Source: Tupaia tana
Taxonomy: Eukaryota > Chordata > Mammalia > Scandentia > Tupaiidae
NCBI GenBank assembly: GCA_026018925.1
Contig: JAKSZU010000031.1
Coordinates: forward strand, 8,393,448-8,457,447
Direction: 5' to 3'
Length of the DNA: 64,000 bases
Both the position numbers and the translations under genes were made by a program. Below the pieces are notes generated by a model, which saw nothing but the letters and a program-made list of their open reading frames with translations, searched no databases and was not told where the DNA came from. This document shows positions 34,586 to 44,343 of the stretch, one piece after another. The number at the start of each line of letters is the position of its first letter. Position 1 is the first letter of the stretch.

Positions 34586-34940
34586 GGGGGGCTGGCAGGT
34601 GGCGTGGTGGTTAGGGTGCTGGACTCCCACATGGGCGACTGTGGTTCAAGTCCCAGACCTAGCGACTTGCTTTCTCACTTTCTCTCTCTCTGTGTCTCAA
34701 CCCAGTCAAATGAAAAGATAAATAATAATTATTTTTTTTTAATATTTATTTATTTCCATTTGTTATTTCCATTTTTATTTTTCAATGTGACCAGAGAGAG
34801 ACAGAAATGGAGAGAGAAAGGGGAAGTGAGAAAGCAAGCTGCCAGGCCCAGGACTCAAACCATGGTCAGCTATGTGGGAATCCAGCCCCTTTAACCACTG
34901 CACCACCTGCTGGCCCCTAAAAGACAAATAATTATTTTTA
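34586..34940 (+). mobile_element. SINE-B with another SINE-B in its tail
   Basis: Forward element: GGGGGGCTGGCAGGTGGCGTGG head to AACCCAGTCAAATGAAAAGATAAATAATAATT tail, continuing after the inner element as TAATTATTTTTAAAAAATG. The outer TSD AAAATGAAGAAAG lies before 34586 and again near 34941-34953. Confidence 0.65.
34740..34918 (-). mobile_element. SINE-B, reverse, inside the previous one
   Basis: AATATTTATTTATTTCC tail, CAATGTGACCAGAGAGAGACAG, GGCCCAGGACTCAAACC, ending CACCACCTGCTGGCCCC. The flanks AAAAGATAAATAAT (before) and AAAAGACAAATAAT (after) are its TSD. With its host it forms an inverted pair. Confidence 0.75.
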
Positions 34941-35334
34941 AAAAATGAAGAAAGAAAAAGAAACTGCATGTTTGACAATATGTTTTCCTCATTGGTTAAA
35001 AGAAATTGGAGTGTTTCATCTCCAGATGCTAAGAAATAAAATCTTCACCACTCTTTTCTGAGATGAGATTTCTATGATAGTGAACACTTTGCACCATAAG
35101 AAAGGTTGAATATGTTCCTTTATCTTGCTATTGTTAGATTTACATAAACACTCCCCCCCCCAATTTATAAAGTTGAATTTCATAGCCAAATAAATATGTA
35201 AGATGGCTTTACAAAAGACAACAAGGCATTTCTTTCTGCTCTAACAATTTGTGTATCTGTGCTGTTTAGAATTAGAACACAGGTCTCCAAAAGTCCTAAT
35301 CATTTAGCTGTTCAACTACTTTCACTGTATATTT

Positions 35335-35676
35335 TTTTTAGGGGGGTATTTTTTCTATAGGGTGAGTGCACAGAGAGACAGAGAGACAGAAAGCGAGAAA
35401 TCACCCTCCAGGGGGGATGACCACACCACGATCCCTTCTCCTCCATTCTCCTCTCAGGATCTTGGGCATGCACGCACACACACCGGGCATGAGTTTAAGC
35501 CACTGAGTCTGGGACTCGAACCATGATCGACTACCTGGGAGTCCAGTGACGTAGCCATTACGCCAACTGTTGGCCGCCTCACCTGGCATGAGTTTTAAGC
35601 CACCAGGCCTGGGACTCGAACTGAGGTCCTCTATGTGGGAGTCCAGCACCATAACCCTTATGCCATCTGCTGATGT
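35335..35676 (-). mobile_element. SINE-A with two tRNA-like heads
   Basis: One reverse SINE-A (TTTTTCTATAGGGTGAG to CCAACTGTTGGCC, about 35335-35573) runs into a second head-only piece (35583-35676: GGCATGAGTTTTAAGCCACC, GACTCGAACTGAGG, GCCATCTGCTGATG). Only one body is present. Confidence 0.7.
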
Positions 35677-35950
35677 CTTTTCATTGTCTTTTTAAGAACT
35701 CTCCCAAGAGTTCCATCTTCTATGTTGAAGGACTCGGGTCACAGTGATAAGTGGGAGTTTATGCTTATCTCGCAGGAAGAGCTGAAAGAGCTGGCGGTGG
35801 AGAATCGCAGGGCTGTCGAGCCAAAAGTGAAATGAGGAAACACAGCTAAGATCTCGCTGTCCCCAGCCCTCTGCCTAGCGCATGCCACTAACAGCCAGCC
35901 AGTGTCAAGGAGATGATAGGAGGGACATGCTGCAGTCTGTTTTATATCAC

Positions 35951-36185
35951 ATTCAAATCAAATATAAAAGATCCCCATCCTACCTGCCTGGCTAAAGAAA
36001 GGCGTAAAACACAAAATGTCCTTTATGTTCACATTTTTTATTTTTTATGGATTTTACTTTTACTATTTCTCTCTTATTTTTTTTTTTAACAGAGATTTTT
36101 GCTTGCGCTCGCCAGAGAGAGAGAGCCAGAAAGCGAGAAATCGCCCCCCAGGGCGATGGCCATACTGCAATCCCTTCTCCTCCGT
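35951..36185. repeat. Duplicated intronic segment, copy 2
   Basis: 235-bp near copy of 33639-33872, including a SINE-A piece that stops abruptly at CTTCTCCTCCGT. Only the first copy continues into a complete SINE, so this one is the derived copy. Confidence 0.9.
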
Positions 36186-36506
36186 ATCGATTTTATAAAT
36201 AAAACACAAAGTAAATTTTAAAACAATTACTGATAAGCCCAAAGTAGCCTAAATCACTGGGTCCCTACTTTACGAATGACTTGACTTTGGGATCCAAGCG
36301 AGACAAACAACATGTTGTATGAATCATGACAGTTCTCAGTATTAATGTTTGACCCATGAGAGGTTAGGGCTTAAAACCAGAAAAATACAAAAGAAAGTGA
36401 GCACAGTATTTTCTTCTTGGAGATCAATAGTTTCCTATTTCTTAAAGACACTATCCTAATAGTCTAAATAATGAAAAGGAATGGGGATTGTCAATGAAAT
36501 GCTTTT

Positions 36507-36700
36507 TTCTAGAGTTTTTTTGCCTTAGGGCATGTGTGGGGGTGCCACAACCCCTTCTCCTCCATTCTTCTCCCAGGATTTTGGGCACACGTGCACACGT
36601 GCCTGGCATGGGTTTCAACCCACCAGGTCTGGACCTTGAACTGTGGTCGGCCGTGCGGAAGTCCAGCAATATAACCGCTACACCATCTACTGGCCCCAAG
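36507..36700 (-). mobile_element. SINE-A, internally deleted, with TSD
   Basis: CTAGAGTTTTTTTGCCTTAGGGC then directly GGTGCCACAACCCCTTCTCC: the (GACAGA) and CACCCCCC core is missing. Ends CCATCTACTGGCCCC. TSD GAAATGCTTTT at 36496-36506 and 36701-36711. Confidence 0.75.
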
Positions 36701-36798
36701 GAAATGCTTTTCAAAAGTAAATTTTATTGTACTTGCTTGAAAAGAATCATTCAGCGAGCACGATATGCAATCACACAAGAAAGTCTAACGAAAATTCC

Positions 36799-37400
36799 TT
36801 AAATCCCACAATCACCTGTTGCCTCTCTAATGATAATTGCGGTTTGTTTTCAGGGAGACAGCACGGTCCCTTCACATGGGCATTCTGGAACCGTATCTCC
36901 TCACTGTCAATTCACGGATGACTTCACTATATGCTCCAGCCTTTGAGGGGCTAATTAATAGGCACTAGCCTTCTTGCATCTGGTCAGCTCTGGAAGGCTG
37001 GTAGGAAGAGAAATAGGGAATTGAGAGAATTTATGCAGACATGCCAGGGATTGCAAGAGGGAAACGCCCGGGGTAGGGCACAGACGGTTTCAGTGGCCAT
37101 ACCTGCTGCTGGGTGTTAGCTGAGTAAAGCAGCCACAGCCCAGACTCCGACATGAAGTATTTCCCTTCTGAAAGTGCGGTCTTCTCAGCCTTCCAGAGCT
37201 GGGCAGATGGAAGAAGGCTGAGTTCTGCTCATTCATCCCTCAAAAGCCTAGACATATAATGAAGTCATCCATTAATGAATGGGGAGTCTGATTCTCTCCA
37301 TGCTGGGACGCCCCAGGAGAACCACGTCCTCTCCTTGAAAACAAATCTCACAGGGTCCTAAATGAGCATCAGACTGCCAGTAGGTGATGGTGGGATTTAA
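36799..37400. repeat. Large imperfect inverted repeat bounded by TTAA
   Basis: Left arm 36799-37000 and right arm 37196-37400 are long reverse complements with a 195-bp spacer. Shared blocks include TTAAATCCCACNATCACCT at the outer ends, GATGACTTCANTATATG, and CAGCTCTGGAAGGCTG at the inner ends. Both outer ends are TTAA, the piggyBac-type target. No ORF of note, so it is a candidate non-autonomous DNA transposon. Family unknown. Confidence 0.75.
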
Positions 37401-37413
37401 GAAGGGACTTACT

Positions 37414-37490
37414 GGGTCATCGGGAAAGTCATGGCGCATTTTTGCATTGGAAAACATTAGAAAAATATGTTAGGACATTTTCGATGACTT
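37414..37490. mobile_element. MITE-2 copy
   Basis: GGGTCATCGGGAAAGTCATGG at left, ATTTTCGATGACTTC at right, with an inner ATTTTTGCATTGG / GAAAAATATGT arm pair. It lies 14 bp after the large inverted repeat. Confidence 0.55.
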
Positions 37491-37687
37491 CATCCTCCTG
37501 TGAGTCAATGCTGGGCGGTTTCAGACAACAATACTCTGCGTACATAAAACTGCAATATTCTCCACTGGAAAGAACACGATACTGCTTCCTGCTGTCTGGT
37601 GGTGTGTTCATAACGGACACATTTTGTTGTTGTTGTTCATAGATGTTCATACCGCCACTGACCATTGATAGACAAATATCTTTCTTT

Positions 37688-37855
37688 GAAGAATTATTTA
37701 TTTAATATTATTATTACCACTAAAAAAATTGTTATAGGGCATATGTACTCACGAGAGAGAGAGAAAGTGAGAAAGCAAACCACCAGGTCCGGGACTCAAA
37801 CCCTGGCCAGCCATGTGGTAGTCCAGTACCTTAGCCACCATGCCACCTGCTGCCC
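37688..37855 (-). mobile_element. SINE-B, reverse
   Basis: AAGAATTATTTATTTAATATT tail, TTGTTATAGGGCATATG, CAGGTCCGGGACTCAAACC, ending GCCACCTGCTGCCCC. The GTTATAGGGC motif links the SINE-A and SINE-B tails. Confidence 0.7.
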
Positions 37856-38653
37856 CAACAAGTATTCTTTTGGATATCAGCACACGCCGTTTTTGATATC
37901 ACCTGTATTATATTTTGAAGAGTGTTTCTGGATTCTGGACAATAATCTCACTTCTCTTAATTACAAATCCTTGGAAGGGAATTTATACTTTTTACAAGTA
38001 TGTAGTAAGTCATAGCCAAAACCGAGATTCAAAGTGGTGAGACTGTTCCAGTCTTGATTCCTCGGTTCCCTCACATAGGTCGCATGCTCCTTGGACTTCC
38101 TACAATTCCTATTTGGTCTGAAGCTTTTGGAAAACTGATACCATTTTGACCTGATTCATTTTTGTACCATTACGAATGGACAGTTTGGTGAGCTCTTGAT
38201 ATTTATGATAACAATGGCAGAAACATCTTGAAGGATTCAGTCAGGTTGATTTTTCTTACAGCTTTTCATGGAAACTTACTCATAGCAGACTTATTACAAA
38301 TACCAAAGAAATACAATTAATGCCGATCCATAATTTTTTCCAGGTGTCTGTCCGCATCGACCTCTGTTAACTATTATAAACAGCTCTCTCTCGGGCAAGA
38401 AGGAAGAGGGGGGTCAGAATTACTTTTTTTCCTTGGTCCCGAGAGGATCCAATAATTAGATGGGGCAAATTATTTTCAGTGTGTCTGGCCTTTCTATGAA
38501 ATTTATTTTTAGTCACAGTAGAACTGGACCTGTGAAGGTGTTAGAAAATGAAAGACGTTCCTAAGGCACGAGTTGTTTGCTTCCCTGATGATATGCATGG
38601 TTTTGCAATGGGGACGAGAGTGACGGAGTTGGGCATATTCTGTTCGTGTGTAG

Positions 38654-38798
38654 TTTCAGAACTCCGTGACTCTGGAGAGACTACAGCCAGACTGCGACTA
38701 CACCGTGGAGCTGCAGGCCATCACGTACTGGGGACAGACACGCCTCAAGAGTGCCAAAGTGTCCCTTCATTTCACATCCACGCACGTGGCCAATAGCA
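38654..38798 (+). CDS. ANOS1: ANOS1 exon 7: end of FnIII-2
   Basis: Encodes residues 355-402 plus the first base of codon 403 (145 bp, phase 0 in, phase 1 out), finishing FnIII-2. The frame is [48 protein letters not shown]. The FnIII Y370-x-V-x-L core and the G-strand segment are present. Human differences by memory: I360T, K363R, V371T, and A-T-N-N to V-A-N-S near the end. The acceptor is odd. TGTTCGTGTGTAG has a poor pyrimidine tract, and a second AG follows six bases into the exon (TTTCAG|AAC); using it would remove only F355-Q356. Donor A|GTAAGT is strong. A SINE-A begins about 115 bp downstream. Confidence 0.96.
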
Positions 38799-38915
38799 GT
38801 AAGTAACCTTACCATGTTTCTGAAGCCAAATGTGACTCGGCAGGCTCCTTATGAAATCTGTGCATGACAGAGGGAGAGCCAGCTTTGGATTGGGATTTAT
38901 GACTAGTAAGTCTTC

Positions 38916-39194
38916 GTTTTTTTTTTTTTCTTCTTTTTTTTTTGGAGAGATTTTTGCTATAGGGCGCATGCGCTCGCCAGACAGACAGAGAGACAGAGAG
39001 ACAGAAGGCAAGAAATCACCCCCCAGGAGGGATGGCCACACCACAATCCCTTCTCTTCCATTCTCCTCTCGGGATCTTGGGCACACACGCACACGTGCCC
39101 GGCGTGAGTTTAAGCCACCGGGTCCGGGACTCGAACCGTGGTCGACTACGTGGGAGCCCAACGACATAGCCATTACGCTAACTGCTGGCCCCAA
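38916..39194 (-). mobile_element. SINE-A with perfect 15-bp TSD
   Basis: T-run with a TTCTTC break, GGAGAGATTTTTGCTATAGGGCGC to CTAACTGCTGGCCCC. TSD GACTAGTAAGTCTTC at 38901-38915 and 39195-39209. Confidence 0.92.
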
Positions 39195-39584
39195 GACTAG
39201 TAAGTCTTCTTACTGATACACACAGACTTGTGTTCTTTGAACTGTGATATGCAAAAGACTTTTACTTTGGAATTCTTTCTCATCATTTTGAGATATCGTA
39301 TGTGTGATATTGTGGTGTCATCAAGGAAATTTAACAAGAAAACTTCCCATGTCTCCTTCTAGCAGTTTCGTTATTTTTATACCCGCATTATTTCAGGTCC
39401 TTGTATGCAGGCATACTTGTTTTTTAAGGATCACACATACAGTAAAAGCTGTTACAAACTGTTGCTTTCCTCCAAAAAATGGAGCATGCCTATTTGTGTG
39501 TGTGTGTGTGTGTGTGTGTTTGTATTACATGTATTATATTGTGGCCACAATTACTGCTTGAAAGACCAGCCAGGACACCACTGA

Positions 39585-39657
39585 GTGAAGTTACAAAATC
39601 ATTCCCTTACTGGTTTCTTGGGTGAAGTTACAAAGTCATTCCCTCATTGGTTTCTTG
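39585..39657. repeat. Two-copy 37-bp tandem repeat
   Basis: Units at 39585-39620 and 39622-39657 start GTGAAGTTACAAA and end TGGTTTCTTG, with three base differences. Confidence 0.9.
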
Positions 39658-39712
39658 CTTCCCTGTGTTTCTAAACTACTGTCTGCCCTGAACTGAGCAA
39701 AACAAGAGCAGA

Positions 39713-39981
39713 GGGAACCAGCAGTTAGCGTAATGGCTATGTCGATGGACTCCCACGTAGTCGACCATGGTTCAAGTCCTGGACCCGGTGGCTTAAAACT
39801 CACGCAGGGCGCGTGTGCGTGCATGCCCAAGATCCCGAGAGGAGAATGGAGAAGGGATTGCGGTGTGACCATCCCCCCCGGGGGGGGGATTTCTCTCTTT
39901 CTGTCTCTCTGTCTCTCTCTGTCTGTCTGTCGAACGCATGCGCCCTATAGTGAAAACCTCAAGAAAAAAAAATTAAAAAGT
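39713..39981 (+). mobile_element. SINE-A with TSD
   Basis: GGGAACCAGCAGTTAGCGTAATGG to CCCTATAGTGAAAACCTC plus A-rich end. TSD CAAGAGCAGA at 39703-39712 and 39982-39991. The core is CCCCCCCGGGGGGGG, longer than usual. Confidence 0.85.
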
Positions 39982-40553
39982 CAAGAGCAGAATCTCCACG
40001 TGACGATCATCTCTGGGCTGGGAAATAAATACTTGGTGTTGCTGGCTTTGTTCAGAAGCTGCCCCTGGTCAGAGCTGCCTTGCAGAGGTGCCTGGCCAGG
40101 TTTTAGGGAACTAGAACAGATGGAAAGAGCCCGAGGGAGAAAGGTCCTTGTCTCAGGGTCTGCGGTCATGGTGGTCCATGAGGCTAGCGGAACCCCCTCA
40201 CCCTGCCTGCCTTCCTATGGCATGGGTCACTACCAGAAAAGGAAGAAAAAGTGTTCAATGCTTGCTTGAATTGAGGAAAGCCAACGCCGGCCCTGCAGAT
40301 TTAGACGCAGTGATGGCTCATCACTATTTAGCACCTGGGAAAAAGGTAGGCTGTCAATGAGTGCATTTGTTCCAAGAGAGGCTTCCATGAAAGCTCTAGA
40401 AACAGAGCTTCCTGCATGTTCTGGAAACAGTTTCTTTGGAGAGAAAACGGATTTCGAATGATCTATTTTTATGTGTCGATCTGGGTACACTATAACGTTT
40501 ACTGAAATATTTCTCATGGAGGTATTTCTATGTGTTTAGTCACTCCATTTGTT

Positions 40554-40825
40554 CTTTTTTTTTTTTTTTTTTTGGAGAGGTTTTTGCTATAGGGCGTGTG
40601 CGTTCGCCAGACAGACAGAGAGAGACAGAGAGACAGAAAGCGAGAAATCACCCCCCAGGGGGGATGGTCACGCCGCAATCCCTTCTCCTCCATTCTCCTC
40701 TCGGGATCTTGGGCACGCATGCACACGCATCCGGCATGAGTTTTAAGCCACCGGGTTTGGGACGCGAACTGCAGTCGACTACGTGGGAGTCCAGCGACAT
40801 AGCCATTACGCTAACTGCTGGTTCC
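40554..40825 (-). mobile_element. SINE-A, young, with TSD
   Basis: T-run, GGAGAGGTTTTTGCTATAGGGCG to CTAACTGCTGGTTCC. TSD CACTCCATTTGTT at 40541-40553 and 40826-40838. Confidence 0.88.
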
Positions 40826-40952
40826 CACTCCATTTGTTTTTTAATCCAACCATCCATTCATTTCTCACTTTGAAATGATATGCCTATGAATAATGACATC
40901 ACTGTCTAATGTCAGGAATGCTACACCATATAATAAACAGCATACATATATG

Positions 40953-41027
40953 AGGTTGTCAGAAAACTCATGCTGTCTTTGTTCTGTTTTTCTTCATCGA
41001 GTGCATCATGACTTTTCCAACAACCCA
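40953..41027. mobile_element. MITE-2 copy
   Basis: GAGGTTGTCAGAAAACTCATG and CATGACTTTTCCAACAACCC are complementary ends 75 bp apart. Confidence 0.55.
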
Positions 41028-41122
41028 ATATATATACATTATGTAATACATGCACACACGTACACATAGATATTCAACATATGCCATGTCCATTGTATAG
41101 TACATATTACTCATCATTTCCC

Positions 41123-41160
41123 ATAAATATTGTGTGCATACATAAATATTGTGTGCATAC
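41123..41160. repeat. Perfect two-copy 19-bp tandem repeat
   Basis: ATAAATATTGTGTGCATAC occurs twice in succession with no mismatch. Confidence 0.92.
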
Positions 41161-41176
41161 TCAAAAGCTTTGTGGT

Positions 41177-41408
41177 GGGGGCTGGACAGCGCTGCGGTGG
41201 TAAAATGCAGTGTTCTGCGAGGCTGACCCTCGGACAAGGTTCCAGGTTTGTGTCCAGAGACCTCCCTGAGTGTGCCAGGCATGCTGGTGCTCATGGTCTG
41301 GGGCTGGCTGAAGATGCAGGTGGATTGGGGCATCGAGACCTTGTCGGACGTGCTCTCTCTCTCTCTGCCATTTGCTCACTCATGGAAGAAATAAATTAAT
41401 TAAAAAAT
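41177..41408 (+). mobile_element. SINE-C, best preserved copy
   Basis: GGGGGCTGGACAGCGCTGCGG head, GAGGCTGACCCTCGGAC, CAGGTTTGTGTCCAGAGACC, GGTCTGGGGCTGGCTGAAG, CATCGAGACCTTGTCGG, CTCACTCATGGAAGAAATAAATT tail. Confidence 0.65.
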
Positions 41409-41519
41409 AGTTCATGGAAGGATAGAATTAAATTACAAGTTTATTTTGGTGTAAAAAATGTTGAAATCCATGTAGTTTTTTCATAATATGCGTTTTCCAT
41501 AGTGTTTGAAGGCCCTTTG
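41409..41519. mobile_element. MITE-1 fragment next to SINE-C
   Basis: AGTTCATGGAAGGATAGAATTAAATTAC, GTTTATTTTGGTG, CATAATATGCG, and CATAGTGTTTGAAGGCCC right end. The left terminus is missing; the SINE-C may have landed in it. Confidence 0.5.
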
Positions 41520-41776
41520 TATGTATATATACATATATGCATACCTGTGAATATACATGCACATGTACACAAATACATGCATGTGATCACAATCTTATAG
41601 TCATAAACATAGACATCCATATATACAAACATTATTCCCAGGACTTGTAATTCAGTCTCTCCCTCAAAAATTTCTGATTTTGAATTTGGGACATAATATG
41701 TAAAATGATGACACAACAGTCTGTGCATTGCATACAGAGCTGTAGGGACAGTGGAAGTAGAAATAATAATAAGGAG

Positions 41777-41990
41777 GGCTGGACGGTGGCACGGTGGTAA
41801 AACATGACACTCTGTGAGGTCATCCCACATGGGAGGGTTCCCAGTTCAAGTCCAGACACCTCCCTGAGGACACTGTGCACACATGTGCCCGTGTCCTGGG
41901 GCCAGCTGAAGCTGGGAGTGGTTCATAGTCTGAGGATTTTATTGGGAGTGCCTGTTTCTCTGTCACTAATGGAAAGAAATAATTTTTTTT
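41777..41990 (+). mobile_element. SINE-C
   Basis: GAGGGCTGGACGGTGGCACGG head, CCAGTTCAAGTCCAGACACC, GTCCTGGGGCCAGCTGAAG, GTCACTAATGGAAAGAAAT tail. Its box B (GTTCAAGTCC) is the clearest in the family. Confidence 0.6.
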
Positions 41991-42017
41991 TTCTAAAAAG
42001 CCAGAGTTTTTTAAAGG

Positions 42018-42196
42018 ATTTTTTATTTAATTCCATTTTTTACTATTATTGTTATTATTATTATTATTATTATTATTAATTTGACCATAGAGAGACAGAG
42101 AGAGAGAGAAAGCAAGCTGCCGGGTCTGGGACTTGAACCATGGTCAGCCATGTGGGAACCCAATGCCTTTAACCACCACGCCACCTGCTGGCCCCA
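42018..42196 (-). mobile_element. SINE-B, reverse, with (TTA)n
   Basis: (TTA)n at 42047-42077 in the tail, TTTGACCATAGAGAGACAG, CGGGTCTGGGACTTGAACC, ending GCCACCTGCTGGCCCC. Confidence 0.75.
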
Positions 42197-42584
42197 AGAA
42201 ACAAATCTTAAATAGACTTAAAAGGACCATGAACAAAGAAGTAACATGGAGGTAAGCAATGAGAACCATGTGGTTTCTCAGGAGGTCCCACGGACAGCGT
42301 GAGCCATGGGCTCCCAGGCACAGACACCATTCCGCAGAGATGCAGCAGCTCAGAGCGGAGAGAGTGTGGGAGGGCGGTGAGCGCATTGTGGGGGGAGAGT
42401 GGAAGAGGCCAGAAGGCCATGGTGCCCCTGGCACTGTCATGGAAATCATGGGTTTAGCAGTCATCTCTGTACTAATGACCCGTCTCATCTCCCACCCTGC
42501 ACACTCAAGCCCCAGAGGACTCAACTCTACTTGGAAGGCCAGCAGGTATTTCAAATGCAAAGCATCCAAAAATCAAGGCTTGAT

Positions 42585-42690
42585 CTCCTCACCCGGTTCC
42601 TCTCCCAGACTGTCCTGTCTCAGTAAACAACCCCACCATTCATCCCGACGCCCGAGCCAAACACTCAGAAGCCACTATTCAATTTTCTCT
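42585..42690 (+). mobile_element. L2-like LINE coding remnant
   Basis: CTGTCTCAGTAAACAACCCC, ACCATTCATCCC and GACGCCCGAGCCAAACACTC follow an L2 ORF2 segment as remembered. Too decayed to translate. Confidence 0.4.
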
Positions 42691-42844
42691 TTTTTTTCTC
42701 TCCAGAAGCTCAATTTTTCAGAAGCCTGGTCTCTAATTTTAAAGTATATGTGGGATCTCTCCAGTTCTTTCCCTTGTCTAAGCCATTGTCTCCTTCCTAT
42801 AAAATTAAAGATCTTCTAATTCACATTCATGTTTCAATTATTGC

Positions 42845-43094
42845 ATTTTTTGGAGAGAATTTTGCTATAGGGTATGTGCACTCTCCACAGAGGCAGAGAG
42901 CCAGAAAGCAAGAAATGATCCTTCCCCGAGGAAGGATGGCCATTCCACAATCTCTTCTCCATTCTCCTTTCAGGATTTTGGACATGCATACACACATGTC
43001 TGGCATGAGTTTCAAGCTGCTGAGCCTGGGACTTGAACTGCAGTCAGCTACGTAGGAGTCCATCAATGTAACCATTATGTCATCTACTGGTCCC
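42845..43094 (-). mobile_element. SINE-A, reverse, older
   Basis: GGAGAGAATTTTGCTATAGGG, CCTTCCCCGAGGAAGG core, GGGACTTGAACTGCAG, ending GTCATCTACTGGTCC. The palindromic core changed on both arms (CCTTCCCC/GGAAGG) yet still pairs. Confidence 0.75.
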
Positions 43095-43213
43095 CGTTTC
43101 CATTATTTCTTAAATATCTCTTCTTACAGTGCAGGCAACATATTCTTTAGATAATAGTAATCAGATACCGTTTCTCTTTCTGCTGAGTTCCACTGTCAAG
43201 AAAGTCACATAGG

Positions 43214-43477
43214 GGGACCAGCAGGTAGCGTAATGGCTATGTCTCTGGATCCCACGTAGTCTACCGTGGCTCAAGTCCTGGACACAGTGACTTAAACTCA
43301 TGCTGGGCCCGTGTGCGTGCGTGCCCAAGATCCCAAGAGGAGAATGGAGGAGAAGGGATTGCAGCATGGCCATCCCCCCTGGGGGGTGATTTCTCACCCT
43401 CTGTCTCTCTCTGTCTTTCTGGCAAGCGCACGTGCCCTATAGCGAAAAGCTGTCCAAAAAAAAGAAGAAAAGAAAGA
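43214..43477 (+). mobile_element. SINE-A with 16-bp TSD
   Basis: GGACCAGCAGGTAGCGTAATGG to CCCTATAGCGAAAAGCTGTCC plus A/G tail. TSD AAGAAAGTCACATAGG / AAGAAAGTCACGTAGG at 43198-43213 and 43478-43493. Confidence 0.87.
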
Positions 43478-43940
43478 AAGAAAGTCACGTAGGTACCATC
43501 TTTTTTGCCTTCTGTCTGAACTTTTCCTTTATTACTTTCTTCTGTAATTCCTTTGCAACCACTTCTCGGGCCAAAATCCTTTAAACGTCTTTTTCATCCA
43601 AGGCCCTGCTTTTTCTCCTAGTGGTGGGAATTTCATCTGTCATGTAAAATAAGCATGCCTCTTTTGTCTCCTCCTGGTTCTTCCAATAAACAACATTCTT
43701 TCCTCGTTAGAAACTGGTATGGGATTGCAAAGTCCCATGATTTCATATGTGTTCATTCCCAGAACCAAGAGCAAGAAGAAAAATCCAACCTCAACTTTCA
43801 TTGTTGAGGTTACATGATGTAGCACTGGGATGTGGTCCAGCCCACAGACACACATTTTACGGAACCCCAGGTCCCCCACAGTTCATCGATGGCTCTTACA
43901 TTCCATCTGGGGCATCCTCCACACAGCGCCATTAAGTCAA

Positions 43941-44343
43941 TGTCATGGTTGGGATCATGGTTTGCTCCCCAAAGTTTCATGTTCTGGAATTTGGCGTTGG
44001 GAGGTGGAGACGTCTGGTGGGCAGTGATTGGATCGTAGTGATTGCATCATGGGATCAGCACTCTGGGGAACAGATTCATGATCTCTCATGAGACCCACAG
44101 AGTTTCAGACCTTGTGAGGAGAGGTCAGTTCTTATGAGAGTTGGTTGCAATGGAAGAGGGAGAGAGACCAATCTGCTGGCCTCTTCTCTGCATGCACCCA
44201 CTATGCTTCTGTCAGCCATGTTGTGGGCCTAGGCCTTTGGACTTTACAGCCACCAGAATCGTGCATTTCGTAAATAAGTATCTTCTTTATAAATCATGCA
44301 GCCTTAGGTATTTCTGTTGGCAATGCCATAACGAACTAGGACA
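43941..44343 (+). mobile_element. Old solo LTR, MaLR (MLT1-like) type
   Basis: About 403 bp with 5' TG and 3' CA ends. The order is CTCCCCAAAGTTTCATG, GGCGTTGGGAGGTGGAG, GATTGCATCATGGG, a TTATGAGAGTTGG region, CAGCCATGTTGTGGGC, GGACTTTACAGCCACCAGAATCG, TTTATAAATCATGCAGCC, GCAATGCCATAACGAACTAGGACA. This matches MLT1-like ERVL-MaLR LTRs by memory. No internal viral sequence and no preserved TSD, so it is an old solitary LTR without coding capacity. Confidence 0.65.

Noticed and set aside
42259-42819. 186-codon forward frame
   Set aside because: No recognisable domain, spans an L2-like remnant and unique intron, and no supporting splice or codon signal.
43941-44343. Provirus or viral gene at the MaLR LTR
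   Set aside because: Only a solitary, decayed LTR is present, with no internal region or coding sequence.
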